Of a DNA stretch of 64,000 nt, positions 1-9,031 are shown in pieces. The DNA is from an uncultured Clostridia bacterium. Its GTDB lineage: Bacteria; Bacillota; Clostridia; UBA1381. The position numbers were made by a program, and so were the translations under genes. Location: contig CAKSFT010000002.1 of assembly GCA_934454145.1 (NCBI GenBank), positions 62,001 through 126,000 on the forward strand, written 5' to 3'. Under the pieces are notes generated by a model. That model had not been told where the DNA came from, searched no databases, and saw nothing but the letters and a program-made list of their open reading frames with translations. How positions within the stretch are numbered: position 1 is the stretch's first letter; each line of letters starts with the position of its first letter.

Positions 1-906
1 ACAAATACATATGCTATTAACGAGCATGAAAAGATTGCAAAGGCATACGGTATTCCTTCAATCAACATTCATGATTATATTAAGACTCTTTATAATACAG
101 ATCCTGACTTTGCAAAGGATTGGGCGGCAAAGGTATACTTGCCTGACGGCACACATCCGTCAGCCGGCTGTTCGAGCATATATGGCGGATATGTAAACAG
201 TTTATTGACGAGCGACAGTGCAAAATATTTTGTAAAACCGAAAGATAACGCTTCTGTAGAGGCTGTAACGGAATATAAGAACTATACCTACAGCTATAAT
301 GATGAGATCAGAGCATTAACAGAAGACGGACAGTCAACAACGTTTGCTTTCAGCGGTGACGAACTTGTTTTGGAGGCTAAGAGAGGTGCAGATGCAGGTA
401 ATTTCACCCTTACGGTTGACGGCAAGACGATTTCAACGTATGACAAACTGTATATTAACGGTAACTATCCGAATGTACATATATTGTACACAGGTTTGGG
501 CGAAGGTACACATACCGCTACGGTAACGGTTTCGGGCAAAAATACAGATGCAACGGGATATAATGTTACAATTACGAGCATATTCTGGAAAGCAGCTGCC
601 GAACATATAGAATTTACAAAACCTGTTTTTAATTCAAATGCCGTAACCGAAGGCACTGAATTGAAGGCGACAGCTTCATATGTTTCAAACAGAGAGACTG
701 CATATTCAATGGCGATTGCTCTTTACGATAACGCAGGCAGACTTACAAAAATCGTAAGAGTTGAATCAATAACAGATGATTCCGAAACAGAGCAGGAGAT
801 TTCTGTAACAATTACTCCAAAAGCAGGAGATGCTAAAGCGAAAGCATTCATTTGGGACAGCTTGAAAAATGCAAAACCTATAACAGAAGCTGCAGTTTTG
901 AACTGA
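1..906 (+). CDS. Secreted SGNH/GDSL-type esterase, 3' part (5' end outside window)
   Basis: The window opens inside this gene; the frame is open from base 1 to the TGA at 904, so the start codon and any signal peptide are upstream. The first ~70 visible residues look like the C-terminal part of an SGNH hydrolase: LPDGTHPSAG carries the Asp-x-x-His pair that completes the catalytic triad in that family, while the Ser block is not in the window. A beta-sandwich-like stretch follows (GLGEGTHTATVTV). The last ~85 residues form a module ending FIWDSLKNAKPI that recurs in the proteins at 10.8-11.4 kb and 57.3-61.6 kb. An esterase acting on decorated plant glycans is inferred from the fold and the GH35 gene next door. 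A hairpin terminator follows at once. Confidence 0.6.
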   Translation, partial: TNTYAINEHEKIAKAYGIPSINIHDYIKTLYNTDPDFAKDWAAKVYLPDGTHPSAGCSSIYGGYVNSLLTSDSAKYFVKPKDNASVEAVTEYKNYTYSYNDEIRALTEDGQSTTFAFSGDELVLEAKRGADAGNFTLTVDGKTISTYDKLYINGNYPNVHILYTGLGEGTHTATVTVSGKNTDATGYNVTITSIFWKAAAEHIEFTKPVFNSNAVTEGTELKATASYVSNRETAYSMAIALYDNAGRLTKIVRVESITDDSETEQEISVTITPKAGDAKAKAFIWDSLKNAKPITEAAVLN

Positions 907-920
907 TTAAATGATTTGTA

Positions 921-951
921 AAAGCCGGCAATGTGTACTTTGCCGGCTTTT
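921..951 (+). terminator. Rho-independent terminator after the esterase gene
   Basis: AAAGCCGGCA and TGCCGGCTTT form a perfect 10-bp stem around a 10-base loop, 14 bases after the stop codon. The T-tract is short, but the stem is GC-rich. It separates the esterase gene from the GH35 gene. Confidence 0.8.
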
Positions 952-999
952 ACGCTATTTTTGAAAATTATAGAATAATTGAATTTAAGGAGAGGACGT

Positions 1000-3711
1000 A
1001 TGAATATTACGTATGATGCAAAATCGTTTCTTATTAATGGAAAAAGAGAATGGTTGTTTTTGGGAGAAATACATTACTTCAGATTTCCCAAAGAGGAGTG
1101 GAGAAAAGTTATCCGTATGGCAAAAGCGGCAGGCATAAATGCAATTACGACCTATCTTGCATGGAATTACCATGAAAACCGGGAGGGAGTGTTTGATTTT
1201 TCCGGTGATAGGAATTTTGCGGAATTTATCGACATTGCAAAGGATGAGGGAATGTATGTGTTTCTGAGACCGGGACCTTATATATGCGCCGAATGGTGCG
1301 GGGGAGGAATACCTCCGTGGATTTTAAATTATGAGAATCTTGAAATACGTGTTGATGAAGAAACATTTATGAGGTGTAGTGAAAATTGGTACAAGGCGGC
1401 TATGAAGTTTGTTGTTCCCAGACTTATCACCAACGGAGGAAATATCATTGCAGTTCAAAATGATAATGAATATCCGGGGGGTTGGGACGAAAAAGGAGCG
1501 TCATACATAAAAAAGATATATAATTTGTTGAGAAAGTATGGTATTGATGTGCCTATAACTGCGTGCAATGCTCATTGCGTGGGAGGAAAGCTTTCGGTAA
1601 ATTATGACGCAAAGGGAAATTGGAAGCAAATTTATGAGGATATAATTGTCACTTATAATACCGCCGGAGAGGCAAGCGTTATCCCGGAGCTGAAGGCATT
1701 TCAGCCTCAAAAGCCTACCGTGATTACCGAGCTTTGGACAGGACCTCAGCTCTATTGGGGTGAAACCGTAAGCAACAGTATGGTACAAAAAGCAAATGTA
1801 TGCCGATTTTGTGCTATGCAATCCCAAGTAAATCTTTATATGTTTGCCGGTGGCAATAACTATGCTTATTATGCAGGCAACAATATTGCAACATCATACG
1901 CATCCTCGTATCCGATAGGTGAGGGGAATACGCCGAAGGAACAGTATTATGATTCCAAAATCATGGGAATGTTTATGAAAACCTTTGGAGAGTTTATTGC
2001 AGAGTGTGATTATACCCAAATAAAGCCCAAAGAGGTTTATTGCCAAAAGGGAAAAGAGGGAGAAATTGTATATGTAATACCGGGAAAACCTAATTGTAAA
2101 TACAGCTTTAACGATAAGGAATATTATGTAACAACAGGACAAAGAGGATATGCAATGCTTTTGCATGATTTTCAATTTCATAACAGTGTTATTAATGAAA
2201 CGCAGCTTTCGGTTTACGGACGTATTGATAATATGATGTTTTTTGTGGGTAATGCAGGAGAGGAAAAGAAAATTATCGTAAACGGTAATGAATATAATGT
2301 GTTTGTAAAATATCACGATGTTGACGTTATTGATGCCGACGATATTAAATTAGTGATAGCTGATGAGTTTATGGCAAAAAGGACTTGGATAGTTAAAGAT
2401 GGAGTATTTATCGGTTATGATATGGCATATGATACCGAGGAGGGTGTATATAAAGAATTATGCAGTGATAGGAATATTGTAGTTATTAAAGACGGGCAGA
2501 TGCTGAAAAAATGGGTAGAGAAAGATATTAAGAATATACAAATGCCGGTGCTTGAAAATTGGGAAATAACAGATGCGGTTGATACTTTGAGCTTTAAAAG
2601 CTTAGAAAAACCTGCCGCGCACAATAAATTAAATATTAACCACGGATATGTTTGGTATAAGGCTAAGGCAAATAGTGATCATGCGGGATATTTTCAGATG
2701 ATGATACCGACATTTTCAAACCGTATATTTGTATATGTTAATAAAAGATTTTACGGTATTTTTGGTGACAAGAGAAATTCACGAACAAGGTGGGACTATC
2801 AAAATCCTACCGATGCCGTGAGAGAGGCAATACCTGTTTATATGGAAAAGGGAGAAAATGAGGTTTTATTTTTATCGGAGGATACAGGTTATGCATTTGA
2901 TGATATAAAACCGATGGGAATAATGTCGGAGGTTTATTTTGATGTAAGTCTTAGCGAAATAAAGAATGCAAAATTCATGGGCAAGACTCCCATAACTGAT
3001 TCGGCTTTTGATTATATGTACTCAAAAACCGTTAAAGACATGAAGATGTTAAACACATTGACATTTGAAGTTGAGCTTGGTGAGGATGAGGATGTATTTT
3101 TTGTTGTACACGCAAAACCGTGCTATATTTATATAAACGGAGAGGATGCAAAGCCGGTGAAGCCGATAAAGCATCCGTGGCAATCATTTGCACACACAAG
3201 TATATGGGCGACTTATCTTTCAAATAACATTAAAGCCAAAAATACCGTAAAGATACAGTACTATTGCTCTACAGATGAAATTTTGTCTGCCACACAGATG
3301 TATATTGCGAAAAAAGGCTCAAAGCTTTTCGATTGGGAATACAGTCGGTTTGCGGAAAAGGTAGAGGTTAATGGCGTATGTGATTTTAAGAATATTGCTC
3401 AGAATGATTCCACACTGCTTGTGCCCGGAGGGGAAGTATCGTCTGTGGCAAGAGGGTTTATGCCGAAATATTTTGTTTGTAAGTTTAATATGCCCGAGAG
3501 TGAGAAGGTGTTTTTGGAAATGGGCAATATGAAAAAGGGACAGATATTTTTGAATGGAATAAATGTGGGCAAATTTAACACAAAGCTAACACAAAAATAT
3601 TATTATCTTCCAAAAGCATATATGAAGGATGAAAATGAACTTGTAATTTTTGAGGAATACGGAACATTGCCTTTGGGAGTATCTTTAAAAGATGATTTTA
3701 GAAATTTTTGA
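1000..3711 (+). CDS. GH35-family beta-galactosidase-like glycosidase, cytoplasmic
   Basis: A 903-residue protein with the GH35 TIM barrel at residues ~1-330. RPGPYICAEWCGGGIPPW matches the family block Arg-x-Gly-Pro-Tyr...Gly-Gly-x-Pro-x-Trp. The acid/base sits in QNDNEYPGG (Glu157; most members have ENEYG) and the nucleophile in VITELWTGP (Glu244). The rest is beta-sandwich, ending with the galactose-binding-like segment KGQIFLNGINVGKF usual at the end of GH35 enzymes. There is no signal peptide, so it should hydrolyse imported oligosaccharides with terminal beta-galactose or a related sugar. An in-frame TTG 21 bases upstream is possible, but ATG 1000 has AAGGAGAGG at the right spacing. The altered acid/base loop makes the exact sugar uncertain. 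Confidence 0.85.
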   Translation: MNITYDAKSFLINGKREWLFLGEIHYFRFPKEEWRKVIRMAKAAGINAITTYLAWNYHENREGVFDFSGDRNFAEFIDIAKDEGMYVFLRPGPYICAEWCGGGIPPWILNYENLEIRVDEETFMRCSENWYKAAMKFVVPRLITNGGNIIAVQNDNEYPGGWDEKGASYIKKIYNLLRKYGIDVPITACNAHCVGGKLSVNYDAKGNWKQIYEDIIVTYNTAGEASVIPELKAFQPQKPTVITELWTGPQLYWGETVSNSMVQKANVCRFCAMQSQVNLYMFAGGNNYAYYAGNNIATSYASSYPIGEGNTPKEQYYDSKIMGMFMKTFGEFIAECDYTQIKPKEVYCQKGKEGEIVYVIPGKPNCKYSFNDKEYYVTTGQRGYAMLLHDFQFHNSVINETQLSVYGRIDNMMFFVGNAGEEKKIIVNGNEYNVFVKYHDVDVIDADDIKLVIADEFMAKRTWIVKDGVFIGYDMAYDTEEGVYKELCSDRNIVVIKDGQMLKKWVEKDIKNIQMPVLENWEITDAVDTLSFKSLEKPAAHNKLNINHGYVWYKAKANSDHAGYFQMMIPTFSNRIFVYVNKRFYGIFGDKRNSRTRWDYQNPTDAVREAIPVYMEKGENEVLFLSEDTGYAFDDIKPMGIMSEVYFDVSLSEIKNAKFMGKTPITDSAFDYMYSKTVKDMKMLNTLTFEVELGEDEDVFFVVHAKPCYIYINGEDAKPVKPIKHPWQSFAHTSIWATYLSNNIKAKNTVKIQYYCSTDEILSATQMYIAKKGSKLFDWEYSRFAEKVEVNGVCDFKNIAQNDSTLLVPGGEVSSVARGFMPKYFVCKFNMPESEKVFLEMGNMKKGQIFLNGINVGKFNTKLTQKYYYLPKAYMKDENELVIFEEYGTLPLGVSLKDDFRNF

Positions 3712-3767
3712 CATATGAAATACAGCCGGTTTATTGATGATGTATCAGACGGGCAAAATAAGTAAAC

Positions 3768-3807
3768 GAGGGAGCGTACTGTTTTTTTTGTACGCCCCTC
3801 ATTTTTT
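3768..3807 (+). terminator. Terminator after GH35 gene
   Basis: GAGGGAGCGTAC pairs with GTACGCCCCTC (one mismatch) around a T-rich loop, followed by ATTTTTT. Confidence 0.85.
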
Positions 3808-4077
3808 ATCACATACATTCCGATTTTGACAATAGTTTTATGTTATATATAGTTATGCTTTTTTAAAAGTGAAAATAAAGAGATCTTTAAGCTTGCGGCT
3901 TGTGCTCTGAACAAAGCACGTTGCAAATCCGAGCAGCATTCCGATAAAAATATCATCTTTGAGACAAGGCGAAAATATTACCATATCAGATTTTTTGTGT
4001 TTTCTCGAATTTACATCGAATTATTTATTGGCAGCCCGAATATGTCACAATAAAGCGCATAAAAGTCAAAGTAAAGC
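3808..4077. other. Intergenic region upstream of the glycyl radical operon
   Basis: No credible gene is visible here. Two copies of TCGAATT (4005-4011 and 4016-4022), spaced 11 bp, lie about 56 bp upstream of the -35 box and could be a one-turn direct-repeat site for the operon's own AraC protein; the support is weak. A short hairpin (GTGCT...AGCAC, about 3911-3929) lies further upstream. Confidence 0.3.
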
Positions 4078-4106
4078 TTGAAATGTTTATGGCAGTATAA
4101 TATAAT
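4078..4106 (+). promoter_or_regulatory. Promoter of the beta-helix/glycyl radical enzyme operon
   Basis: TTGAAA (4078-4083), a 17-bp spacer, then a consensus TATAAT (4101-4106), ending 32 bp before the first start codon. It is the only good sigma-A-type promoter between the GH35 terminator and this gene. No further promoter is obvious inside the operon, whose downstream genes overlap. Confidence 0.7.
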
Positions 4107-4138
4107 ATAGCTATATTTTAATTATAGGAGTTTTGCGC

Positions 4139-5890
4139 ATGAAATCATTTTCCGTAAATAACGGCAGGGCAATGCATGAATTGTTTTCAAATGAAGAAGC
4201 ACCCATGTCCGATATCACAATAAATATAGTCGGCAATATATTTGTTGATAAACCTATTATAATAAAAAACTGTTCCGATTTAACCATTGCAGCAGATACA
4301 AATACGCAGATTTTCGGCGGATATCAAAACGTCAAATGGAACAAATCAGGAAATCTTTTATCCGCAAGGCTTGACACCATGCCGCGTATGCTTATAATAA
4401 ATGACAAGGTTAGAAAAACAGCTCAATATCCTCAAAACGGATATTTGAAAAGCAAGGATAAATGCACGCTGGAATGGCAGAATTCTTTAAACGGCGGCTG
4501 GGATAAGAAGCCGACGCATGACGAACTTACCAAAATTACTGTTGATACAAAAGATATTCCGAAAAATCTTGATATAGAAAACTGCGACATTCGTATGCTG
4601 CATACATGGGACGAATCTATTGTTTCGGTAAAGTATTATGATAGTGCCACAGGTACAATATTTTTAAAACACGAGGCGGCACATCCGTCGGGTGCATTTG
4701 AAAGAAATGAGTTCCTTTTTTTAAATACCCGTCTCGGTATTTCGGAGCCGGGAACATGGTACTATGATAAAAACGAAAAAATCCTTTATTATCATCCCCA
4801 AAAAAATGAAACCGCCGAAAATATCACCAGCTTTATTCCTCAAAGCAACGGTATCTTAAAACTGGAAAACTGCAAAAATATAACAATTAAGAATCTATGC
4901 TTTTCTCTTTCAAACTCGGAATCGGGGAAGATTTCGGGACTTCGTGCAATAAATCCTATCGGTGCTCTGTGTTTTGACAAATGTGAAAATATTCTTGTAA
5001 AAAACTGCACAGTGTCGTATTCCGGCGGTCAGGGAGTTAAATTTTTGAAATGTAAAAATTTAAATGTTTCGGACTGCCTGATTGAAAAATGCGCTTCCTG
5101 CGGAATTGTGTGCCATGAATGTGAAAATGAGAATATAAACTTTAACCAGATAAGAATTGTAGGACTATGTGATTTTTCGGCAGTGTCAATTCATGCCGGC
5201 GGGAAATCTATGCTTTCATATGTACTGGACGGGAAAAAAGAAGAAAAAGGCAGTGCTGTCATTTTTTCAAATACAATCGAAAACTCTCCGTATTGTGGAA
5301 TTGTTTGTTCGGGCAACAATCACATAATAAAAAACAATTATCTTTGCGGGTGTATGCAAAAGCTTTCGGACGGCGCTGCAATATACTGCTCGCGGGCAAA
5401 CAATACAAAAATCTCAGACAATTATATGTGTGGCATGACATCGGAGCAGGCACAGGGCATATATCTTGATGAACTGAGCCAAAATTGTCTTATAGAATCA
5501 AATGTTATTGTAAACGTGATAAAAGCATTTCAAAATCATTTGGCAAAAAACACTAAAGTCAAAAACAATCTAATTATAAATGATAAGAATACGATTATAA
5601 CAATGTCCAGGAGCACCGGATATTCGTGGGAAAACAATATTGTTTTTTCAAACGGCGATATAGAAATTGACTGTAAAGGATATCGGGGATATTCGAACAC
5701 CTTAGAAGATAGTATTTGTTTTTCAAATGATATACTGTTTTCAAAAAACGGCAAAATAATTTGTTATGATGAAATTGACTGCGGCAAATACGGTATTTTA
5801 AATATTGACCCGAAAATAAAGAAAGAAGAAAGAGTGTTTAAATGTCATTCGCAAAACGGAATACAAAACAAATACATATTGTTTAACTGA
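4139..5890 (+). CDS. Unsecreted right-handed parallel beta-helix protein, first gene of GRE operon
   Basis: A 583-residue protein. ATG 4139 follows TAGGAG with good spacing. There is no signal peptide or membrane segment, unlike the two secreted beta-helix proteins at 53-61 kb. Residues ~15-90 form an N-terminal strand-rich cap, followed by a conserved-looking block (ARLDTMPRMLIINDKVRKTA...YPQNGYL) that resembles the region before the helix in the 57-61 kb protein (LVLNGKVQTAARYPNSGYL). From ~250 onward, short repeats such as CKNITIKNLCF, CENILVKNCTV and CKNLNVSDCLI are typical of parallel beta-helix (PbH1) rungs. Such folds serve polysaccharide lyases and glycosidases of the GH28/GH141 type; the substrate is not predictable. 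It ends 23 bp before the glycyl radical enzyme, so the two products probably work on the same substrate in the cytoplasm. Confidence 0.75.
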   Translation: MKSFSVNNGRAMHELFSNEEAPMSDITINIVGNIFVDKPIIIKNCSDLTIAADTNTQIFGGYQNVKWNKSGNLLSARLDTMPRMLIINDKVRKTAQYPQNGYLKSKDKCTLEWQNSLNGGWDKKPTHDELTKITVDTKDIPKNLDIENCDIRMLHTWDESIVSVKYYDSATGTIFLKHEAAHPSGAFERNEFLFLNTRLGISEPGTWYYDKNEKILYYHPQKNETAENITSFIPQSNGILKLENCKNITIKNLCFSLSNSESGKISGLRAINPIGALCFDKCENILVKNCTVSYSGGQGVKFLKCKNLNVSDCLIEKCASCGIVCHECENENINFNQIRIVGLCDFSAVSIHAGGKSMLSYVLDGKKEEKGSAVIFSNTIENSPYCGIVCSGNNHIIKNNYLCGCMQKLSDGAAIYCSRANNTKISDNYMCGMTSEQAQGIYLDELSQNCLIESNVIVNVIKAFQNHLAKNTKVKNNLIINDKNTIITMSRSTGYSWENNIVFSNGDIEIDCKGYRGYSNTLEDSICFSNDILFSKNGKIICYDEIDCGKYGILNIDPKIKKEERVFKCHSQNGIQNKYILFN

Positions 5891-5913
5891 ATTTTAACGA
5901 GGAGGTAATCGTC

Positions 5914-8184
5914 ATGAACAGCCCAAAAAGAGAATTAAAAACAAATTTTGAAATTTCCGAAAGATTACAAAAGCTTATTGACAGAAGCCGCAGACTTGCA
6001 ATTTCGGGTAAAAGAAATCTTTACACAGCAAATGAAACACAGCTTGTATACCATTGGTCAGATGCCCAAAACGCAATTGCACCGCAAAGCGGAAAACAGC
6101 AATTTAAGGGGTTGAGTTTGGGAGATCACGGATGCCGTGTTGATATAGGAAAGGATTTTGAATTTCTTGATGAAATGCCGTCCGTGAAGGAGGGATATTC
6201 TGAAACACCTGAAAGCTGGGGGAAAGACTTTAAATTTTTATTAAAGCACAGCCCTGCCGAAATTTATAAATATGAAACCGTTGTCGGCGAATTTCACTGG
6301 GAAATGAATGAGGTTAGAAAATACAAATTCAGCGACAGAGTTACAGAACTCGGTAAAATCGCAAGAAGTCTCGGTGCGGGCGGTAACAGTCACGGTCATA
6401 CCTGCCCCGACTTTTCGATCGGTCTATCCGTAGGCTGGGGTGGAATTTTAGACAAAATAGAAAAAAATCTTTTAAAATACACGTCTCTTGAAAATGAAAA
6501 AAAAGCGAGTTTTCTTCTGGGTGCACAATATACTTGCGAAGGAATAATCGAATATATTGATAAATATTCACATCGTGCATATACACTGTATGAATCGGAA
6601 ACGGACTCCGAACAAAAGAAGAGATATAAAAAAATATCCGACGCATGTGAAAATATTTCAAAAAAACCTCCGAAAAGCTTTTACGAAGGAGTTTTGTGGA
6701 TTACCTTTGCCATAATATGCGATAGAATGGTAGGCCACGGAAACGGCTACGGACGGCTTGACAAATATTTAATTGACCTATACGAAAACGACATTCAAAA
6801 CGGAACGCTTACAAGAGATGAAGCGCGCGAATATCTTGCTGAAATGTTTTTAAAGCTTCGCGGACAGTTCTTCAGTCTCGGCGGACGCGACGAAAACGGA
6901 AACGACGCAACAAATGAGGTAAGTTTTGTTGTTATGGAAGCGTATGATATGATTGATGATTATAACAACCTCGGCGTAATGTGGCATCCCGATATGAATA
7001 AGGAATTTTACCGCTATGTGTGTGATGTTTTATCTCGTCACGGTGCAGGAATACCATCGCTTGTAAATTACGATATTATATATAAAACAGAACTTCGCTC
7101 GGGAGTTTCGGAAAAAGACGCAAGCGATGTATGCTATAGCGGCTGTCAGTGGTATTGTATACCCGGGCGTGAATACTGTGACCAAGATACCAATGCAATA
7201 GTTTTAACCGACCCGATGTTTCGCGCGATTGACACGGCTGTTGAAAAAAATTACTCCTCGTTTGATGAACTCTACGCCGAATTCATCTTTGAATTGAAAA
7301 GAACCTGCGATGCTTTGAGAGTGTTTAAGGACGCGCAGTATGACTGTATATCATCGGTATGGCCTGAAATTGTAACCTCTCTAAACTGTCACACAACAAT
7401 CGAGCGCGGACTCGATATAACAGACCATAGAGGGGTTGATTATCAGTTCACGTCAACAAATATTTTGGGGTTGCCGAATGTGTGTGATTCGTTTTTTGCA
7501 ATAAAACAGCTTGTTTTTTTAAAAAAACAATATACGCTCGGGGAGCTTATTAATGCCGTCAGAGCTGATTGGAAGGACAATGAGGTGATGCGCCAAAGAT
7601 TTTTGCATGAGCATAAATACGGAAATGATTATGATGATGTTGATGAGATGTATGTAAGGCTCACTGAGGATATTGCAAAAATCATGGATAATATGACAAA
7701 TAAGCGCGGGCAAATGTACAGAGCGAGCCTTTTCCAATTTCAGGGGCACACCGCTTCCGAAATTATCGGGGCAACCCCCGACGGACGAAAGGCATCAGAG
7801 CCCCTTGCGCACGGTTGTAATCCTACTGCCGGAAGAAATACAAACGGGCTTTTGGCAACTGCAAATTCCTGTGCAAAGGTTGATAACAAAAAGTTTTTGG
7901 GAGGTTCCCTGCAAGTAGAATTACAGCCTGATTTTTTTGACGGAAAAAATGAAATTTATAAATATATAGAGGAATTTTCAACTGCATTTTTTAAGAAAAA
8001 CGGCGTTCAGATAAACTTAAATATTATAGACCTCAAAAAGCTTTGCGATGCAATAGAACATCCCGAAAATCCCGAATATCAAAATATAATTGTCAAGGTT
8101 ACAGGATATACTGCAAGGTTTATAACGCTATCAAAAGCTTTCCAAAAAGAATTTGTAGGAAGGGTTAATTATGAATCCATTTGA
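5914..8184 (+). CDS. Divergent glycyl radical enzyme (PFL-like superfamily)
   Basis: A 756-residue protein with the PFL-like domain over most of its length. Family landmarks include GNSHGHTCPDF (~158-167), VGHGNGYGRLDKYL (~273-286) and the C-terminal glycyl radical loop VTGYTARF with Gly731, followed by the usual Gln-x-Glu...Arg tail. The thiyl-radical loop reads SGCQWYC, placing the catalytic Cys at 411. Dehydratase and lyase members normally have Cys-x-Glu there and pyruvate formate-lyase has Cys-Cys; this protein has Cys-Gln-Trp. An aromatic and cysteine-rich stretch follows (CIPGREYCDQDTN). It is therefore a real GRE, but not clearly any characterised type. GAGGAGGT precedes ATG 5914. It overlaps the AraC gene by 14 bp, and its activase is the fourth gene. 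A C-C, C-O or C-N cleavage on a sugar-derived substrate is inferred from context only. Confidence 0.88.
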   Translation: MNSPKRELKTNFEISERLQKLIDRSRRLAISGKRNLYTANETQLVYHWSDAQNAIAPQSGKQQFKGLSLGDHGCRVDIGKDFEFLDEMPSVKEGYSETPESWGKDFKFLLKHSPAEIYKYETVVGEFHWEMNEVRKYKFSDRVTELGKIARSLGAGGNSHGHTCPDFSIGLSVGWGGILDKIEKNLLKYTSLENEKKASFLLGAQYTCEGIIEYIDKYSHRAYTLYESETDSEQKKRYKKISDACENISKKPPKSFYEGVLWITFAIICDRMVGHGNGYGRLDKYLIDLYENDIQNGTLTRDEAREYLAEMFLKLRGQFFSLGGRDENGNDATNEVSFVVMEAYDMIDDYNNLGVMWHPDMNKEFYRYVCDVLSRHGAGIPSLVNYDIIYKTELRSGVSEKDASDVCYSGCQWYCIPGREYCDQDTNAIVLTDPMFRAIDTAVEKNYSSFDELYAEFIFELKRTCDALRVFKDAQYDCISSVWPEIVTSLNCHTTIERGLDITDHRGVDYQFTSTNILGLPNVCDSFFAIKQLVFLKKQYTLGELINAVRADWKDNEVMRQRFLHEHKYGNDYDDVDEMYVRLTEDIAKIMDNMTNKRGQMYRASLFQFQGHTASEIIGATPDGRKASEPLAHGCNPTAGRNTNGLLATANSCAKVDNKKFLGGSLQVELQPDFFDGKNEIYKYIEEFSTAFFKKNGVQINLNIIDLKKLCDAIEHPENPEYQNIIVKVTGYTARFITLSKAFQKEFVGRVNYESI

Positions 8185-9031
8185 GTCGAATTTTTATACC
8201 AAAGCCGAACGGCGATTTGAAGAAGGAAATATAAATGACAAAACAGGCTGTCTTTGTCTTTTTATGGAAGGAAAAAACCGCAAAGCAAGATTACACGACC
8301 ATGAGTTTTTTGAGGTGTTCTTATCTTTGGGAGATATTGTTCACTACATTAACGGTCAGTCGTTTGAGCTTTGCCGCGGTACTCTTGTATTTATAAAGCC
8401 ATCGGATATTCATGCAATCGGATTTGATAAAGATCCCCAAAGCAGCATAATAAATCTGAGCTTTAAAAAAGAGGTTTTAAAAGGATTTGCGGATTTTTTG
8501 GGAATATCATATTATTCGTGCGAAAACTTAAAATGCAACACAGTTATATTAAACGAGACGGAGACCGTAGCCTGCGAGAAAAAGCTTAGAAATTTGGTGC
8601 AAAATGATACAAACGATATGTTTCTTGTAAAAACCGTTTTATTTGAGCTTTTAATAAAATTTTTTTACACCGAAAACTATGAATACAGCTTTCCCGAATG
8701 GTTTGAGAATATGTGCCGTGAAATGAAAAAGCCTATGAATTTTTCTTTGGGGATAAACCGTATGTGCGAGATTTGCGGCTACAGCCGTGAATACATTGCA
8801 CGGTGCATGAGGAAATATATAAACACCACGCCGACAGAATACATAAATGATTTGAAGCTTTCTTATGCTGCGTCAATGCTTATCAATTCAGATAAAAGCA
8901 TAACAGATATATGCCTTGATGCCGGATTTTTCAGTACATCTTGGTTTAATAAACTGTTTTTAAAAAAATACGCATTTTCACCTACGGAATTCAGAAAAAG
9001 GAGGAAAAATTATGACAGCGCCGGTTTTTAA
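8171..9031 (+). CDS. AraC-family regulator of the GRE operon
   Basis: A 286-residue protein. Residues ~30-110 form a cupin-type sensor (HDHEFFEVFLSLGD), and the C-terminal ~95 residues hold the two AraC helix-turn-helix motifs (ICGYSREYIARCMRKY; SITDICLDAGFFSTSWFNKL). It starts inside the GRE gene and its stop lies inside the activase gene, so the three are translationally coupled. It probably senses a sugar related to the operon's substrate and activates the 4.1 kb promoter. It resembles the AraC protein at 47.7 kb in length and layout. Confidence 0.88.
   Translation: MNPFESNFYTKAERRFEEGNINDKTGCLCLFMEGKNRKARLHDHEFFEVFLSLGDIVHYINGQSFELCRGTLVFIKPSDIHAIGFDKDPQSSIINLSFKKEVLKGFADFLGISYYSCENLKCNTVILNETETVACEKKLRNLVQNDTNDMFLVKTVLFELLIKFFYTENYEYSFPEWFENMCREMKKPMNFSLGINRMCEICGYSREYIARCMRKYINTTPTEYINDLKLSYAASMLINSDKSITDICLDAGFFSTSWFNKLFLKKYAFSPTEFRKRRKNYDSAGF

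Noticed and set aside
5914..8184. Annotation as pyruvate formate-lyase
   Set aside because: The Cys-Cys pair of PFL is absent, and the activase has two extra iron-sulfur clusters not found in the PFL activase.
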